From an uncultured Microbacteriaceae bacterium (lineage in GTDB: Bacteria; Actinomycetota; Actinomycetes; Actinomycetales; Microbacteriaceae): a DNA stretch of 64,000 bases. The DNA is taken from positions 1 to 64,000 of the forward strand of contig CANKXX010000006.1 in assembly GCA_947487835.1 (NCBI GenBank), given 5' to 3'. The notes below the pieces were generated by a model. That model was not told where the DNA came from, did no database searches, and saw nothing but the letters and a program-made list of their open reading frames with translations. Positions 45,273-52,748 of the stretch are shown here, in pieces. The translations under genes and the position numbers were made by a program. The stretch's first letter is position 1, and each line of letters starts with the position of its first letter.

Positions 45273-45410
45273 TTAGAAGCGGAAGCGCGAGCGCGAGCGG
45301 GGGCGCGAACGGCCGTAGTTCGTGGGGGTCGAGGCACCGCGCACGTTGCGCTTGCGCAGCTGCTTGACCGCGAAGGAGAGGAGCACGGGAAGGATGTAAC
45401 GAGCGAACAC
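45273..45410 (-). CDS. Small membrane-anchored Arg-rich protein (45 residues)
   Basis: GTG 45410 is preceded by GGGAG at ideal spacing and opens a 45-codon frame. The N-terminus (VFARYILPVLLSFAVKQL) is hydrophobic and could be one membrane segment; the rest is basic and ends in an Arg/Ser/Phe-rich tail (RSRPRSRSRFRF). Longer upstream readings lack the ribosome site. No function is recognised; it could be a small membrane or nucleoid-associated peptide. Confidence 0.5.
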   Translation of the reverse strand: MFARYILPVLLSFAVKQLRKRNVRGASTPTNYGRSRPRSRSRFRF

Positions 45411-45590
45411 GGTGGAACTCCCTGGGTAGGCGATCGCCGGGAAACGGCGTGGAACACCCGAGCGTACGCACGAAGCCGGCTCTGTGCGCCCCTTAGCGCA
45501 GCGCCGAAGCGCACTCCGGCACCCCGCACGCGCCGCACCGCCCCCGAGCCCGCCCCGCACCTCCGCGCACCGTGCGCACCCGCACCGCGC

Positions 45591-46265
45591 TCACTCCTCG
45601 CGGCGGCGCTCCAACGCGTCGAGGATGAGGTCCAGGCCGAACTCGAACTCGTCACCGAAGTCGTACCCGGGCTGCAGCACGTGCTCGACCATGAACGCGG
45701 CGAGGTGCGGGAACCGCCCGGCCGGGAACTGCGCCAGCATCTTCTCGGCGAGGTCGCCCGTCTCCTCCGGCGTCTCGAAGGGCAGGCTGCGGTCCTGCAG
45801 GGCGAAGCCGTAGATGTAGCCGTCGAGCACGGCGAACGCGTGCGCGGTCATCGCGAAGGAGAACCCGCCGCCGCGCAGGCAACCGATGACGAGGTCGTGG
45901 TGGAGCAGCGTCGCCTCACCGGGTGCCGCGTTCGCGTCCATGAGGCCGGTCGCCCACGGGTGTCGCAGCAGGGCGGAACGCACCGACAGGGCGCGATCCC
46001 GCATGGCCGTCTTCCAGTGCACCTCGAGCGAGGGCGGTGGAATCTCGGCGAAGACGGCGTCGATCATGCCCGCGAGGAGGTCGTCCTTGTTCGCCACGTG
46101 CGTGTAGAGCGACATGGCCTCGACGCCGAGCTCTTCGCCAAGACGGCGCATGGACAGCGCCTCGATTCCCGAGGCGTCGGCGAGCTCGATCGCGCTCTGC
46201 AGCACCCGCTGGCGCGTGAGCCGCTCCCTGCGGGTCCGGCGTCCCGATCCTGCCGTCTGCGCCAT
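45591..46265 (-). CDS. TetR-family regulator (TetR_C_1 type)
   Basis: A 224-residue TetR-type regulator from ATG 46265, which has GGGAG upstream; an ATG at 46319 would place the start inside the operator. The DNA-binding part contains [20 protein letters not shown] and the recognition region [18 protein letters not shown]. The C-terminal domain resembles the class that includes tetracycline repressor. It is divergent from a quinone reductase-like gene, and two TTACGnCGTAA-type palindromes lie between them. Confidence 0.9.
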   Translation of the reverse strand: MAQTAGSGRRTRRERLTRQRVLQSAIELADASGIEALSMRRLGEELGVEAMSLYTHVANKDDLLAGMIDAVFAEIPPPSLEVHWKTAMRDRALSVRSALLRHPWATGLMDANAAPGEATLLHHDLVIGCLRGGGFSFAMTAHAFAVLDGYIYGFALQDRSLPFETPEETGDLAEKMLAQFPAGRFPHLAAFMVEHVLQPGYDFGDEFEFGLDLILDALERRREE

Positions 46266-46320
46266 CGCTGCTCCCTCCCGCCCGTCCCGCGTGCATTGGT
46301 GCCGCTTCCCCGTTGACAAC

Positions 46321-46372
46321 CTTACGCCGTAGTCCTACCGTTTCCTTACAACATAAGGTTTACGACGTAAGG
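46321..46372. promoter_or_regulatory. Operators between TetR and oxidoreductase genes
   Basis: Dyads in order are CTTACGCCGTAG (46321-46332), CCTTACAACATAAGG (46344-46358) and TTACGACGTAA (46360-46370, perfect). The first and third share TTACGnCGTA and are 39 bp apart; the middle one also has CTTA/TAAG arms. They fill the promoter zone just 8 bp upstream of the oxidoreductase start, consistent with autoregulated TetR repression. Confidence 0.65.
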
Positions 46373-46379
46373 AACGAGT

Positions 46380-47465
46380 ATGAGCGTGCTCCACCCCCGC
46401 AACCGACCGTCGGCCGACGCCGCGTTCCCGGCTCCCGACGACCCCGCCGCCCGGGGTGCGGGCGCCGCGCATCCCGGCCGCAGCCGCACCATGACGGCCG
46501 TCGTGCAGGACGAGTACGGGCCGGCCGAGCGCGTACTGCGCGTGGAGCGGATGCCGGTGCCGGTTCCCGGCGAGCGCGAGGTGCTCGTGCGGGTCGCGGC
46601 GGCCGGCGTGGACCGAGGCGTGTGGCACCTCATGGCGGGCCTGCCCTACCCCATCCGTCTGGCCGGCTTCGGCCTCCGCCGGCCCAAGGCGCGGGTCCGC
46701 GGCGCGGATGTCGCCGGCCGGGTCGAGGCCGTCGGGCCCGGCATCGAGGGCTTCGCACCCGGCGACGAGGTGTTCGGGATCGGTGCCGGGTCGTTCGCGG
46801 AGTTCGTGATCTGCCCGGCGGCGAAGCTCGCCGCGCGACCGACGGAACTGTCGCCGGAGCAGGCCGCGGCCGTCCCGGTGTCCGGGCTCACGGCGCTGCA
46901 GGCCGTGCGCGATCACGGACGCGTGGCGGCCGGGCACCGCGTTCTCATCCTCGGCGCGTCGGGCGGCGTCGGCAGCTTCGCCGTGCAGATCGCCGTCGCG
47001 TTCGGCGCGCACGTCACGGGCGTGAGCAGCGCGGGAAAGGCGGCCCTCGTCGCCGGGCTGGGCGCCGACCGCGTGCTCGACTACGCCACCGAGGACTTCT
47101 CCGCCGGCGGCGAGCGGTACGACGTGATCATCGACACCGGCGGTCACGCCTCGCTCCGTCGCCTGCGCCGCGCTCTCACCCGCACCGGCACCCTCGTGAT
47201 CGTCGGGTCGGAGACCGGCGGCCGCTGGCTGGGCGGCACCGATCGGCAGCTGCGTGCCATGGCGCTGTCACCCTTCGTGTCCCAGACGCTCGGCACCTTC
47301 GTCGCGAGCGAGAACGCGGCCGACCTGGTGGTGCTCGCCGACCTCGTGCGGAGCGGGGCCGTGACGCCGGCCGTGGACCGCGTGTTCCCCCTCGAGCACG
47401 CGGCCGCCGCGATCCGCTTTCTCGTGGACGGCAAGGCCCGCGGAAAGGTCGTGCTCGCCAGCTGA
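46380..47465 (+). CDS. Zinc-independent MDR oxidoreductase (quinone reductase-like)
   Basis: A 361-residue medium-chain reductase of the zeta-crystallin/QOR type. The catalytic domain lacks the GHE/Cys zinc ligands (RVRGADVAGRVEAVGPGIEG replaces them), and the cofactor motif is LILGASGGVGSFAVQIA. The C-terminal VDGKARGKVVL ends the normal fold. About 37 disordered residues precede MTAVVQDEYGPAERVL; a second ATG there may be the real start. It probably reduces quinones or enones with NADPH and is likely induced through the divergent TetR. Confidence 0.88.
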   Translation: MSVLHPRNRPSADAAFPAPDDPAARGAGAAHPGRSRTMTAVVQDEYGPAERVLRVERMPVPVPGEREVLVRVAAAGVDRGVWHLMAGLPYPIRLAGFGLRRPKARVRGADVAGRVEAVGPGIEGFAPGDEVFGIGAGSFAEFVICPAAKLAARPTELSPEQAAAVPVSGLTALQAVRDHGRVAAGHRVLILGASGGVGSFAVQIAVAFGAHVTGVSSAGKAALVAGLGADRVLDYATEDFSAGGERYDVIIDTGGHASLRRLRRALTRTGTLVIVGSETGGRWLGGTDRQLRAMALSPFVSQTLGTFVASENAADLVVLADLVRSGAVTPAVDRVFPLEHAAAAIRFLVDGKARGKVVLAS

Positions 47466-47537
47466 TCCCTGCCGCGGCGCCTCGCGGACCCGGCCCGGGA
47501 ACCCGCGCGTTGCGTCGATTCCGGCGCGTGCCCCAGA

Positions 47538-48761
47538 ATGAGCCGGATGAGGGACCTCCGCTCCGTTCTCCCCCGTTTCCGCACGTCGGACGAGGGGCAT
47601 CGCGTCACCACGTTCGAGCTGTTCTTCGACCTCGTCTTCGTCTTCGCGCTCACCCAGGTGACCGAGTTCATGGCCCATGCCCACTCGGCGACCGGCGTGC
47701 TGCAGGGGCTGATCATCCTCGGCATCCTGTGGTGGTCCTGGACCTCCTACAGCTGGCTCGGCAATCAGACGTTCGTGGACGAGGGCCTGCTCCGCACGGG
47801 CATGTCGATCGCCATGGCGTCGATGTTCCTCGTCGCCCTGGTGATCCCCGAGTCGTTCGAGGACCTGCCGGGCGGGCTGCACGCGCCGCTCGTGCTCGCG
47901 GTCGCGTATATCGTGGTGCGCGTCGCGCACCTCGTGCTCTACCTCGGCGCGGCCGGGGACGACGGTCCGCTGCGCCGCCAGGTGCTCGTCAGCGTCTGGG
48001 CGCTCGCGCTCGGCGGGATCTTCATCGTCGCCGGGGCGGTCGTCGGCGGTCCCGCTCAGACCTGGCTCTGGCTCACCGGGCTGGTGCTCGACGGCGGCTT
48101 CACCTATCTGACCTCACGCGGCGGAAACTGGCGCATCCACTCGGCGGCGCATTGGGCCGAGCGCTACGGCTTGATCGTCATCCTCGCCCTCGGCGAGTCG
48201 ATCGTGGCGATCGGCGTCGGGGTGGCGGAGGAGCCCATCAGCACGCCGATCGTGCTGGGCTCGATCTTCGCCATCGCGCTGTCGGTGCTGCTCTGGTGGC
48301 TGTACTTCGACATGGTGGCCATCGCGGCCGAGCACGCGCTCGCGCGGCTGCGGGGCTCCGCACGCGCCTCGCTCGCCATCGACGCCTACACGTTCCAGCA
48401 CTACCTGATCATCGCGGGGATCGTGATCTCGGCCCTCGGGGTCGAGGAGGCCATGCACCACGTCGAGGATGCGGAGCCGTTCGACCTGTTCGGCGCCGCC
48501 GCGCTCTTCGGCGGAACGGCGCTCTACCTCGCCGGGCTGGGCGCGTTCTGGCGGCGCACCGCCGGCTACTGGAAGGTCTGGCGAATGGGCGGCGCCACAG
48601 TGCTCGTCGCCCTCGTGCCGGTGGGGGCGGCCGTGCCCGCGCTTGCGGCGCTCGGCCTCGTCGTGCTCGTCACGGCGGCGGTCGTGATCGTCGAGATCCG
48701 CCGGTACGCCGAGGCGCGGGCCGAGATCCGCGCCACTCAGCACGCACCCGCCGTCTCCTGA
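47538..48761 (+). CDS. ltrA: Low temperature requirement protein A (LtrA)
   Basis: A 407-residue multi-pass membrane protein. The N-terminal FELFFDLVFVFALTQVTEF segment and the conserved LGESIVAIGVG plus WLYFDMVAIAAEHAL segments identify the LtrA family, with around 11 hydrophobic segments. The function is poorly known (originally needed for cold growth in Listeria). It follows the reductase by 72 bp and is convergent with the SDR gene, separated by a hairpin. Confidence 0.92.
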   Translation: MSRMRDLRSVLPRFRTSDEGHRVTTFELFFDLVFVFALTQVTEFMAHAHSATGVLQGLIILGILWWSWTSYSWLGNQTFVDEGLLRTGMSIAMASMFLVALVIPESFEDLPGGLHAPLVLAVAYIVVRVAHLVLYLGAAGDDGPLRRQVLVSVWALALGGIFIVAGAVVGGPAQTWLWLTGLVLDGGFTYLTSRGGNWRIHSAAHWAERYGLIVILALGESIVAIGVGVAEEPISTPIVLGSIFAIALSVLLWWLYFDMVAIAAEHALARLRGSARASLAIDAYTFQHYLIIAGIVISALGVEEAMHHVEDAEPFDLFGAAALFGGTALYLAGLGAFWRRTAGYWKVWRMGGATVLVALVPVGAAVPALAALGLVVLVTAAVVIVEIRRYAEARAEIRATQHAPAVS

Positions 48762-48793
48762 TCGCGCCGCCCGGTAGGAGGGACGGCGCGATC
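48760..48793. terminator. Bidirectional hairpin between ltrA and SDR genes
   Basis: GATCGCGCCG pairs perfectly with CGGCGCGATC across a 14-nt loop. It begins at the ltrA stop and ends 16 bp before the convergent SDR stop. Confidence 0.7.
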
Positions 48794-48809
48794 GGGAGGG
48801 TGGGCTGGG

Positions 48810-49880
48810 CTAGGCGACCGACCAGCCGCCGTCGGAGGGCAGGATGACGCCGGTGACGTTCACGGCGTCGTCGCTCAGCAGGAACGTGATCGACGCCGCC
48901 AGGGCATCGGGTTCCGCGGCGTCCGGCATGGCCGCCATGGCGAGGCGCACGCGCTGAGCGCCGAGCTCCGACGCGAAGCGCGCCTGGATGTTCGTGATGG
49001 TCGGGCCGGGGGCGACCGCGTTCACGCGGATGCCGCTCGGGCCGTACATGAAGGCGCTGCTCTTCGTGAGCCCGGCCACGGCGTGCTTCGACGCCGTGTA
49101 CGCGGCGCCCGCCGCGGATCCACGCAGCGCCGCCTCGGAGGCCACGTTGACGATCGACCCCTGGGCGCGGGCGAGCATCGCGGGAGCGACGGCGCGCATG
49201 AGCTTCATGGTGCCGGTGACGTTGATGGCGAAGACCCGGTCCCACACCGCGTCGGTCACCTCGTGCACAGGCGTCATGTCGTCCATGATCCCGGCGACGT
49301 TGGCGAGGGCATCGATCCGGTCTCCCGCCGCCGCGACGATGGCCGCGACCGCGGCGTCGTCGGTGATGTCGCCGTCGACCGCGACGATGTCGGCGTCGGG
49401 CAGGGCGGCGGCGAACTCGTCCAGGCGCTCGCGGGAGATGTCGACGGCGATGACGCGACCGCCCTCGCGCGCCACCCGGGATGCGGTGGCCCGGCCGATG
49501 CCGGAGCCCGCCCCGGTCACGATCACGGTCTTGCCGGTGAAGCGGCCGTGGGTCACCTTCTCGATCCACTGCGGGCGCTCGACGGCGGGTGCCGAGGGGG
49601 CGGCCGCGGCGCCGTTCCCCGCCGCTGCCGCGGGCTCCCAGCCCTCGGGCAGCTCGCCCGACTCGGCTTGCTGCACCACCGCATCCACCATCTCCTGGGT
49701 GAACGCGCCCTGGCTCATCTGCACGAGGCGGCCGAGGGTGATGCCGCGCACGGGTCGCAACGCCTCGGCGGTCTGGCCGGCCTGGGCCAGCAGGCCACCC
49801 AGCACGGCGCCGCCGATGGGGTCGTCCAGCCAGGTTGCGATCGTCGACTCTGCGGTCAGGGGGGAGCGGGTGCTGGTCAC
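48810..49880 (-). CDS. SDR-family oxidoreductase with an N-terminal extension
   Basis: A 356-residue protein from GTG 49880 (AAAGGA 8 bp upstream). The SDR core begins near residue 115: cofactor motif TGAGSGIG, NVAG in place of NNAG, Ser and YTASK catalytic residues, and a C-terminal VTGVILPSDGGWS. The first ~115 residues are an extra helical region (IATWLDDPIGGAVLGGLL..., GEWEPAAA linker) not usual for this family and may mediate oligomerisation or targeting. It is divergent from a TetR gene with a perfect operator in between. Confidence 0.88.
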   Translation of the reverse strand: MTSTRSPLTAESTIATWLDDPIGGAVLGGLLAQAGQTAEALRPVRGITLGRLVQMSQGAFTQEMVDAVVQQAESGELPEGWEPAAAAGNGAAAAPSAPAVERPQWIEKVTHGRFTGKTVIVTGAGSGIGRATASRVAREGGRVIAVDISRERLDEFAAALPDADIVAVDGDITDDAAVAAIVAAAGDRIDALANVAGIMDDMTPVHEVTDAVWDRVFAINVTGTMKLMRAVAPAMLARAQGSIVNVASEAALRGSAAGAAYTASKHAVAGLTKSSAFMYGPSGIRVNAVAPGPTITNIQARFASELGAQRVRLAMAAMPDAAEPDALAASITFLLSDDAVNVTGVILPSDGGWSVA

Positions 49881-49923
49881 GGGTTTTGTCCTTTCTTCGC
49901 GGTCGGCCGCGGGGCCGCGGGCC

Positions 49924-49945
49924 AACCGGACAACTCTGTCCGGTT
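49924..49945. promoter_or_regulatory. TetR-type operator AACCGGACA-N4-TGTCCGGTT
   Basis: A perfect dyad with 9-bp arms, 14 bp upstream of the TetR start and 44 bp upstream of the SDR start. It would place a TetR dimer across both divergent promoters, the usual arrangement for autoregulation plus control of the neighbour. Confidence 0.75.
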
Positions 49946-49958
49946 GTACGCTACACCG

Positions 49959-50516
49959 GTGTCGGACAATGCCAGAGCGAACCGCGGACCGAGCGCGGGG
50001 CCCGGCAACCGGCGGGCGCTCATCGAGGCGGCGCGCGAGGTGTTCGCGGAGTCGGGCTTCGCCGCCCCGCTGAGTGCGGTCGCCCGGCGGGCGGGCGTCG
50101 GGCAGGGCAGCCTCTACCGGCACTTCCCCGATCGCATCGCGCTCGCCGTCGCGGTGTTCGACGAGAACATCGAGGACCTCGAGGCGCTCGCCTCCACCGA
50201 GAAGGCCACCCTCGGCGACCTGTTCGACGCGGTGACCGAGCAGGCGATGGGCTCCATCGCGCTCATCGACATGATCTCCGCCGCCGCCGACGATTCCCGA
50301 GCGGAGCACCTGCGCACGCGGATCACCGCCCTGATCGAGGTGATCCTCGCGAGGGACACGGCCGCGGGGCGGATCGGCGGGCATGTCGAGGTGGCGGACG
50401 TGCTGCTCTCGATCGAGATGGTCAGCGTGCTGCTGCCCCGTTCCGTCCCCGGGGAGCGCGCGGCGATCGCGCGCCGCGCTCGTGAGCTGTTCCGGGCGGC
50501 CTTCGCGCCGCGCTGA
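49959..50516 (+). CDS. TetR-family transcriptional regulator
   Basis: A 185-residue TetR regulator from GTG 49959. The helix-turn-helix is RRALIEAAREVFAESGF followed by SAVARRAGVGQGSLYRHFPD. The C-terminal ligand domain has the common SetR-like helical layout (TEQAMGSIALIDMIS and IEMVSVLLPRS). The short spacer to the operator suggests a leader of little or no length. It is expected to repress the divergent extended SDR. Confidence 0.9.
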   Translation: MSDNARANRGPSAGPGNRRALIEAAREVFAESGFAAPLSAVARRAGVGQGSLYRHFPDRIALAVAVFDENIEDLEALASTEKATLGDLFDAVTEQAMGSIALIDMISAAADDSRAEHLRTRITALIEVILARDTAAGRIGGHVEVADVLLSIEMVSVLLPRSVPGERAAIARRARELFRAAFAPR

Positions 50517-50602
50517 GGCGGCGACCGCGCGCGCCGACCACGTGGACCGCCCCGACCACCCGGACCCTGACCGATGTCGGCGGCCTCTTCTACGCTGCCG
50601 CC

Positions 50603-51766
50603 ATGCCGGAGAGTGTCGACCAGTGGTGGGCGCGCCGCCAGTGGTCGAAGGGCGTCGCGGTGCCGTACCCCGTGGGCACCTACCGCGACGACTGGGCGCG
50701 GTACCCGGTGCTCATCCGGCAGTACCACCCGGATCTGAACCACGGCATCACCCTCACCCAGGTTCCACCCGCCGCGGACGTACTGCTGCTCTGGGTCTGC
50801 GACATGGGGCACCGCTTCGCCGCGACGCCGGAGGAGCAGCGTCAGCGCCCCGGCGGGTCGCGCCGTCGCTCGACCTGGTGCCCCGACTGCACCGCGCAGG
50901 CCGTGCGGGGCCGCGCCCCCATCGCGCCGGCACCGGGCACCCCGCCGCACGCCTGCGGGCATCCCGTCGACCCGCGGCGCATCTCGCCCGACGACGCGAA
51001 CGAGCGGTGCGGGCTCTGCCGCCGCCTGGACAGCTCGCCGGTGACCCGGGAGGAGCTGCTCGAGCGGGTGACGCCGGGGCGGCGTGCCACTCTCGCCGTG
51101 GAGACCCGGGCCGAGGCGCGCTACCCCTGGCTGTGCCCGGCCGGACATGGCACGTACGAGACGACGGTCGAGAAGGTCGTCGAGGGGCGCCGGTGCATCA
51201 CCTGCCGGCATGCCCGTGCGGGCGCCGATGCGGTGCCCGTCGGTGAGGCCTTCCTGAGCACGTGGGCGCCGAAGCCGGCCTCGGCGGCCGAGGCGGACCT
51301 GCGGCAGCGGCTCGCCGCCCGGCTCGACATCGACCTGAGCAGGAACGCCGTCCGGGTCGCGCGACCCTTCTTCCACCACATCGAGGTCTGGCCCGACATC
51401 CTCCTGCCCGAGCTCACGGTCGCCCTCGAGTACGACACCGTCGGGCGTGACGGCCTCGAGCATGTGGGGAGGCGCGAGGCGATCGACCGCAAGAAGGACC
51501 GGCTGCTCCGCGCGGCCGGCTGGGAGGTGATCCGCATCCGCGTCGGGAAGCTTCAGGCCATCGGCCCGTACGACATCGTGACCTCGGGCGTCTCCGGCGC
51601 GCTCATCGACCGCATCCTGGACCGCCTCGCAGAGGTGCGCGGGCAGCTCCTCCTCGCCGCCTACGAGCGCGAGCCGGAGACGGACATCCTGATGCCGCAA
51701 GGGGTAGGCGCGGGCGCGCGGGCGGACGAGACTGCCGTCACGCACCGCGCGACGGGCGCACGGTGA
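50603..51766 (+). CDS. Zinc-ribbon protein with PD-(D/E)XK (Vsr/DUF559-like) nuclease domain
   Basis: A 387-residue protein. The N-terminal half carries three zinc-knuckle sets: C66..H70 with C93/C96, C118..H120 with C136/C139, and C178..H182 with C198/C201. The C-terminal domain matches the PD-(D/E)XK plan of Vsr/DUF559 nucleases: Glu230, Asp265 (EVWPDILLPE), Glu277 (VALEYD) and the final D-R-K-K...GWEVIRIRV strand. It may cut or sense DNA after binding it through the ribbons. Similar proteins exist in actinobacteria without assigned function. A 60-residue acidic protein gene follows by 18 bp. Confidence 0.7.
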   Translation: MPESVDQWWARRQWSKGVAVPYPVGTYRDDWARYPVLIRQYHPDLNHGITLTQVPPAADVLLLWVCDMGHRFAATPEEQRQRPGGSRRRSTWCPDCTAQAVRGRAPIAPAPGTPPHACGHPVDPRRISPDDANERCGLCRRLDSSPVTREELLERVTPGRRATLAVETRAEARYPWLCPAGHGTYETTVEKVVEGRRCITCRHARAGADAVPVGEAFLSTWAPKPASAAEADLRQRLAARLDIDLSRNAVRVARPFFHHIEVWPDILLPELTVALEYDTVGRDGLEHVGRREAIDRKKDRLLRAAGWEVIRIRVGKLQAIGPYDIVTSGVSGALIDRILDRLAEVRGQLLLAAYEREPETDILMPQGVGAGARADETAVTHRATGAR

Positions 51767-51784
51767 CCGACGAAGGGAATCGAC

Positions 51785-51967
51785 ATGGCTGATCTGGGTG
51801 GGCTGGGCGACAAGGCCAAGGACGCGGCGAGCGGCGGCGCGGGCGAGAAGGCGACCGACATGGGCCTGGACAAGGCCGGCGACGCGGCGAGCTCGGCGAC
51901 CGGCGGCAAGGCCGACGACAAGATCGAGGGGGCGACGGACGCGGCGGACAAGAAGCTCGGCGGCTGA
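51785..51967 (+). CDS. Small acidic low-complexity protein, MT0933-antitoxin-like
   Basis: A 60-residue protein (MADLGGLGDKAKDAAS...) made of D/A/G/K-rich quasi-repeats such as DKAGDAASSATGGKADDKIE. The composition resembles MT0933-type antitoxin-like and CsbD-like stress proteins of actinobacteria. It lies 18 bp after the zinc-ribbon nuclease-like gene with GGGAA upstream, so it is probably co-transcribed. If the nuclease were toxic, this could be its partner, but that is speculation. Confidence 0.6.
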   Translation: MADLGGLGDKAKDAASGGAGEKATDMGLDKAGDAASSATGGKADDKIEGATDAADKKLGG

Positions 51968-51984
51968 CGCCTCGCTGCACGCGA

Positions 51985-52015
51985 TGAGCGCCGGGGGGTC
52001 GACCCCCGGCGCTCA
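51985..52015 (+). terminator. Strong hairpin terminator
   Basis: TGAGCGCCGGGGG pairs with CCCCCGGCGCTCA around GTCGA with one extra G; it directly follows the small acidic protein gene. Confidence 0.75.
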
Positions 52016-52039
52016 CCACGTCTCGTACGGACCTCGCGT

Positions 52040-52062
52040 CGCTTCGGCAAGCTCAGCGACCG
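52040..52062. repeat. Single copy of the CCCTTCGACAAGCTC repeat (degenerate)
   Basis: GCTTCGGCAAGCTCAGCGAC (52041-52060) matches the 25-bp repeat with a few changes. It lies alone between the terminator and the convergent hypothetical gene. Confidence 0.6.
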
Positions 52063-52140
52063 TGGGGGAGTTCAGCGAACGTGGGGATGCTCTGCGACCC
52101 GTATCGGCGTCGCGACCGCACCGCGAGCGCACCGCGGGCA

Positions 52141-52701
52141 TCACACCACGTACTGGAAGGACTCCTCGAAGGTCTCCGTGCCGTCGTCGTCGTCGAACAC
52201 GTTCGCGACGAGGTGGGTGACGAAGAGGGCGAAGCCGATGGCCGCCTCGCTGAACAGGGCGTTGTCGAAGCGCCCGTACCAGGACACGCCTCCCCGGCTC
52301 TCCGGGTCGAGCTCGAGCCGGTTCACCGCGCAGCCGTCCTCGAGGGACAGCACGACGATGCGGCAGGAGCCGAACGGCGGTGCCACGCCCAGCAGCTCTC
52401 CGAAGAGGCGGGCCTCCTCGGTCGCCTCGGCCAGGGCGTGCGCGAGCACGACGGCGCCGTCCGCCGTGCGGTCGTCCGCCGCCGCGTACCTCCGGTAGCT
52501 GTCGCTGTCCCCGCCGACCATGTGGATGGCGTCCCGCCTTCCGGCGAGCCTGCGGTAGATCAGCAGGTCGAGGGCGGCCCGGAGAAGGCCGCTGAGCACC
52601 CGCCCGGCGGTCTCGCCGTCCGTGACCGCGCGGTAGTCCGGCACGCCCTGCGCCCAGACCGCCCGCACGGCCTCCCTCGTGGTCGGAATGCTGATCGTCA
52701 T
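52141..52701 (-). CDS. Hypothetical protein (186 residues)
   Basis: A 186-residue cytoplasmic protein from ATG 52701 (start MTISIPTTREAVRAVW), 47 bp after the copper ATPase stop on the same strand. It is Ala/Val/Asp-balanced, with a Asp-rich acidic C-terminus (VFDDDDGTETFEESFQYVV). No domain is recognised. The proximity could make it co-transcribed with the copper ATPase. Upstream frames extending into the ATPase gene are antisense or out-of-frame readings. Confidence 0.7.
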   Translation of the reverse strand: MTISIPTTREAVRAVWAQGVPDYRAVTDGETAGRVLSGLLRAALDLLIYRRLAGRRDAIHMVGGDSDSYRRYAAADDRTADGAVVLAHALAEATEEARLFGELLGVAPPFGSCRIVVLSLEDGCAVNRLELDPESRGGVSWYGRFDNALFSEAAIGFALFVTHLVANVFDDDDGTETFEESFQYVV

Positions 52702-52748
52702 GGCCCGTACCCGTTCACCGCAGTCCTGCGCATGGAAAACCCCCGCCT

